From contig NZ_VFOX01000002.1 in NCBI RefSeq assembly GCF_006716345.1, positions 434,001-498,000 of the forward strand: a stretch of 64,000 nt of DNA, given 5' to 3'. This document shows, piece after piece, positions 63,865 to 64,000 of the stretch; position 1 is the stretch's first letter, and the number at the start of each line of letters is the position of its first letter. This stretch comes from Microbacterium saperdae (GTDB taxonomy: Bacteria > Actinomycetota > Actinomycetes > Actinomycetales > Microbacteriaceae). A program made the translations under genes and the position numbers. The notes under the pieces were generated by a model. The model saw only the letters and a program-made list of their open reading frames with translations. It had not been told where the DNA came from and made no database searches.

Positions 63865-64000
63865 ATGGGTGGAGCGATTCTCTGGGGCGTGGTCGCCGCG
63901 GCGCCGCTGTTCATCGGCGCCGTGCTCGCACTGCTCCGGAAATGGCCGCCCCGCTGGCTCGGGATCGTGCTCGGCTTCGGCGCCGGCGCACTCATGGCCT
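63865..64000 (+). CDS. ZIP-family metal transporter, 5' part only
   Basis: Runs off the window end after 45 codons. It starts MGGAILWGVVAAAPLFIGAVLALL and continues RWLGIVLGFGAGALMA, the first two helices of ZIP-like transporters (FGAGAL motif). AAGGAGG lies a few bases upstream of the ATG. Family call is from the N-terminus only. Confidence 0.65.
   Translation, partial: MGGAILWGVVAAAPLFIGAVLALLRKWPPRWLGIVLGFGAGALMA

Overview
The window is high-GC, densely coded bacterial DNA. Many genes overlap by 1-4 bases (ATGA, GTGA or TGATG junctions), and GTG and TTG starts occur. Gene content points to an actinobacterium, most likely Microbacteriaceae (Microbacterium or a close relative). This rests on a SecA2-type translocase, a NucS endonuclease, an MrpA-MrpB fusion, an FhuB-type double permease behind a DtxR/IdeR-like box, and many LacI, PadR and GlxA regulators. 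I see no rRNA, tRNA, CRISPR array, transposase or prophage. The genus is inference.

Region by region. 0-13 kb: a DUF3892 protein, an ECF sigma factor with a membrane partner, a secreted I36-type inhibitor, SecA2, a siderophore-interacting flavoprotein, a divergent isochorismatase/GlxA pair, small membrane proteins, a YtrA-type GntR unit, a HTH plus ClpN-START pair and a PadR unit. 13-17 kb: a ferric-siderophore ABC importer. 17.5-26.3 kb: an AraC regulator and a six-gene sugar-acid operon (fructuronate reductase, L-gulonate/L-idonate dehydrogenase, transporter, ManD, KDPG aldolase, KDG kinase) with a divergent LacI. 26.4-27.8 kb: two very small proteins and a CPBP protease. 27.8-34.3 kb: a LacI-controlled ABC sugar importer with a GH172 enzyme and a fructokinase. 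34.3-37.8 kb: MarR, MFS and aldo/keto reductase, then a shikimate dehydrogenase. 37.8-39 kb: a long non-coding stretch with strong hairpins before a cold-shock gene. 39-44.8 kb: HAD phosphatase, NucS, an MFS/LacI pair and a large membrane protein. 45-51.3 kb: a complete mrp (mnh) Na+/H+ antiporter operon. 51.3-52.5 kb: an AbiEi/Vsr-like endonuclease gene bracketed by two copies of an 81-82 bp inverted-arm repeat. 52.5-64 kb: alpha/beta hydrolase, penicillin-acylase-type hydrolase, a TetR / degenerate ABC ATPase / YhgE operon, ArgG, an HxlR/MFS/quinone-reductase cassette and the start of a ZIP-like transporter.

How the parts work together. The 18-25 kb operon encodes a complete route from L-gulonate (or a related hexonate) through fructuronate, mannonate, KDG and KDPG to pyruvate and glyceraldehyde-3-phosphate. 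The 28-34 kb operon would import an oligosaccharide, cleave it with a GH172 enzyme and phosphorylate the released sugar; fructose is likely, which would suit a difructose anhydride or fructan fragment. Several regulators sit beside clear palindromes that probably are their own operators.

The least explained items are the repeat-bracketed endonuclease cassette, the ClpN-START protein with its HTH partner and duplicated operator, the ABC-like protein that has lost its nucleotide-binding motifs but stays in an operon with a YhgE/Pip membrane protein, and the structured leader upstream of the cold-shock gene.
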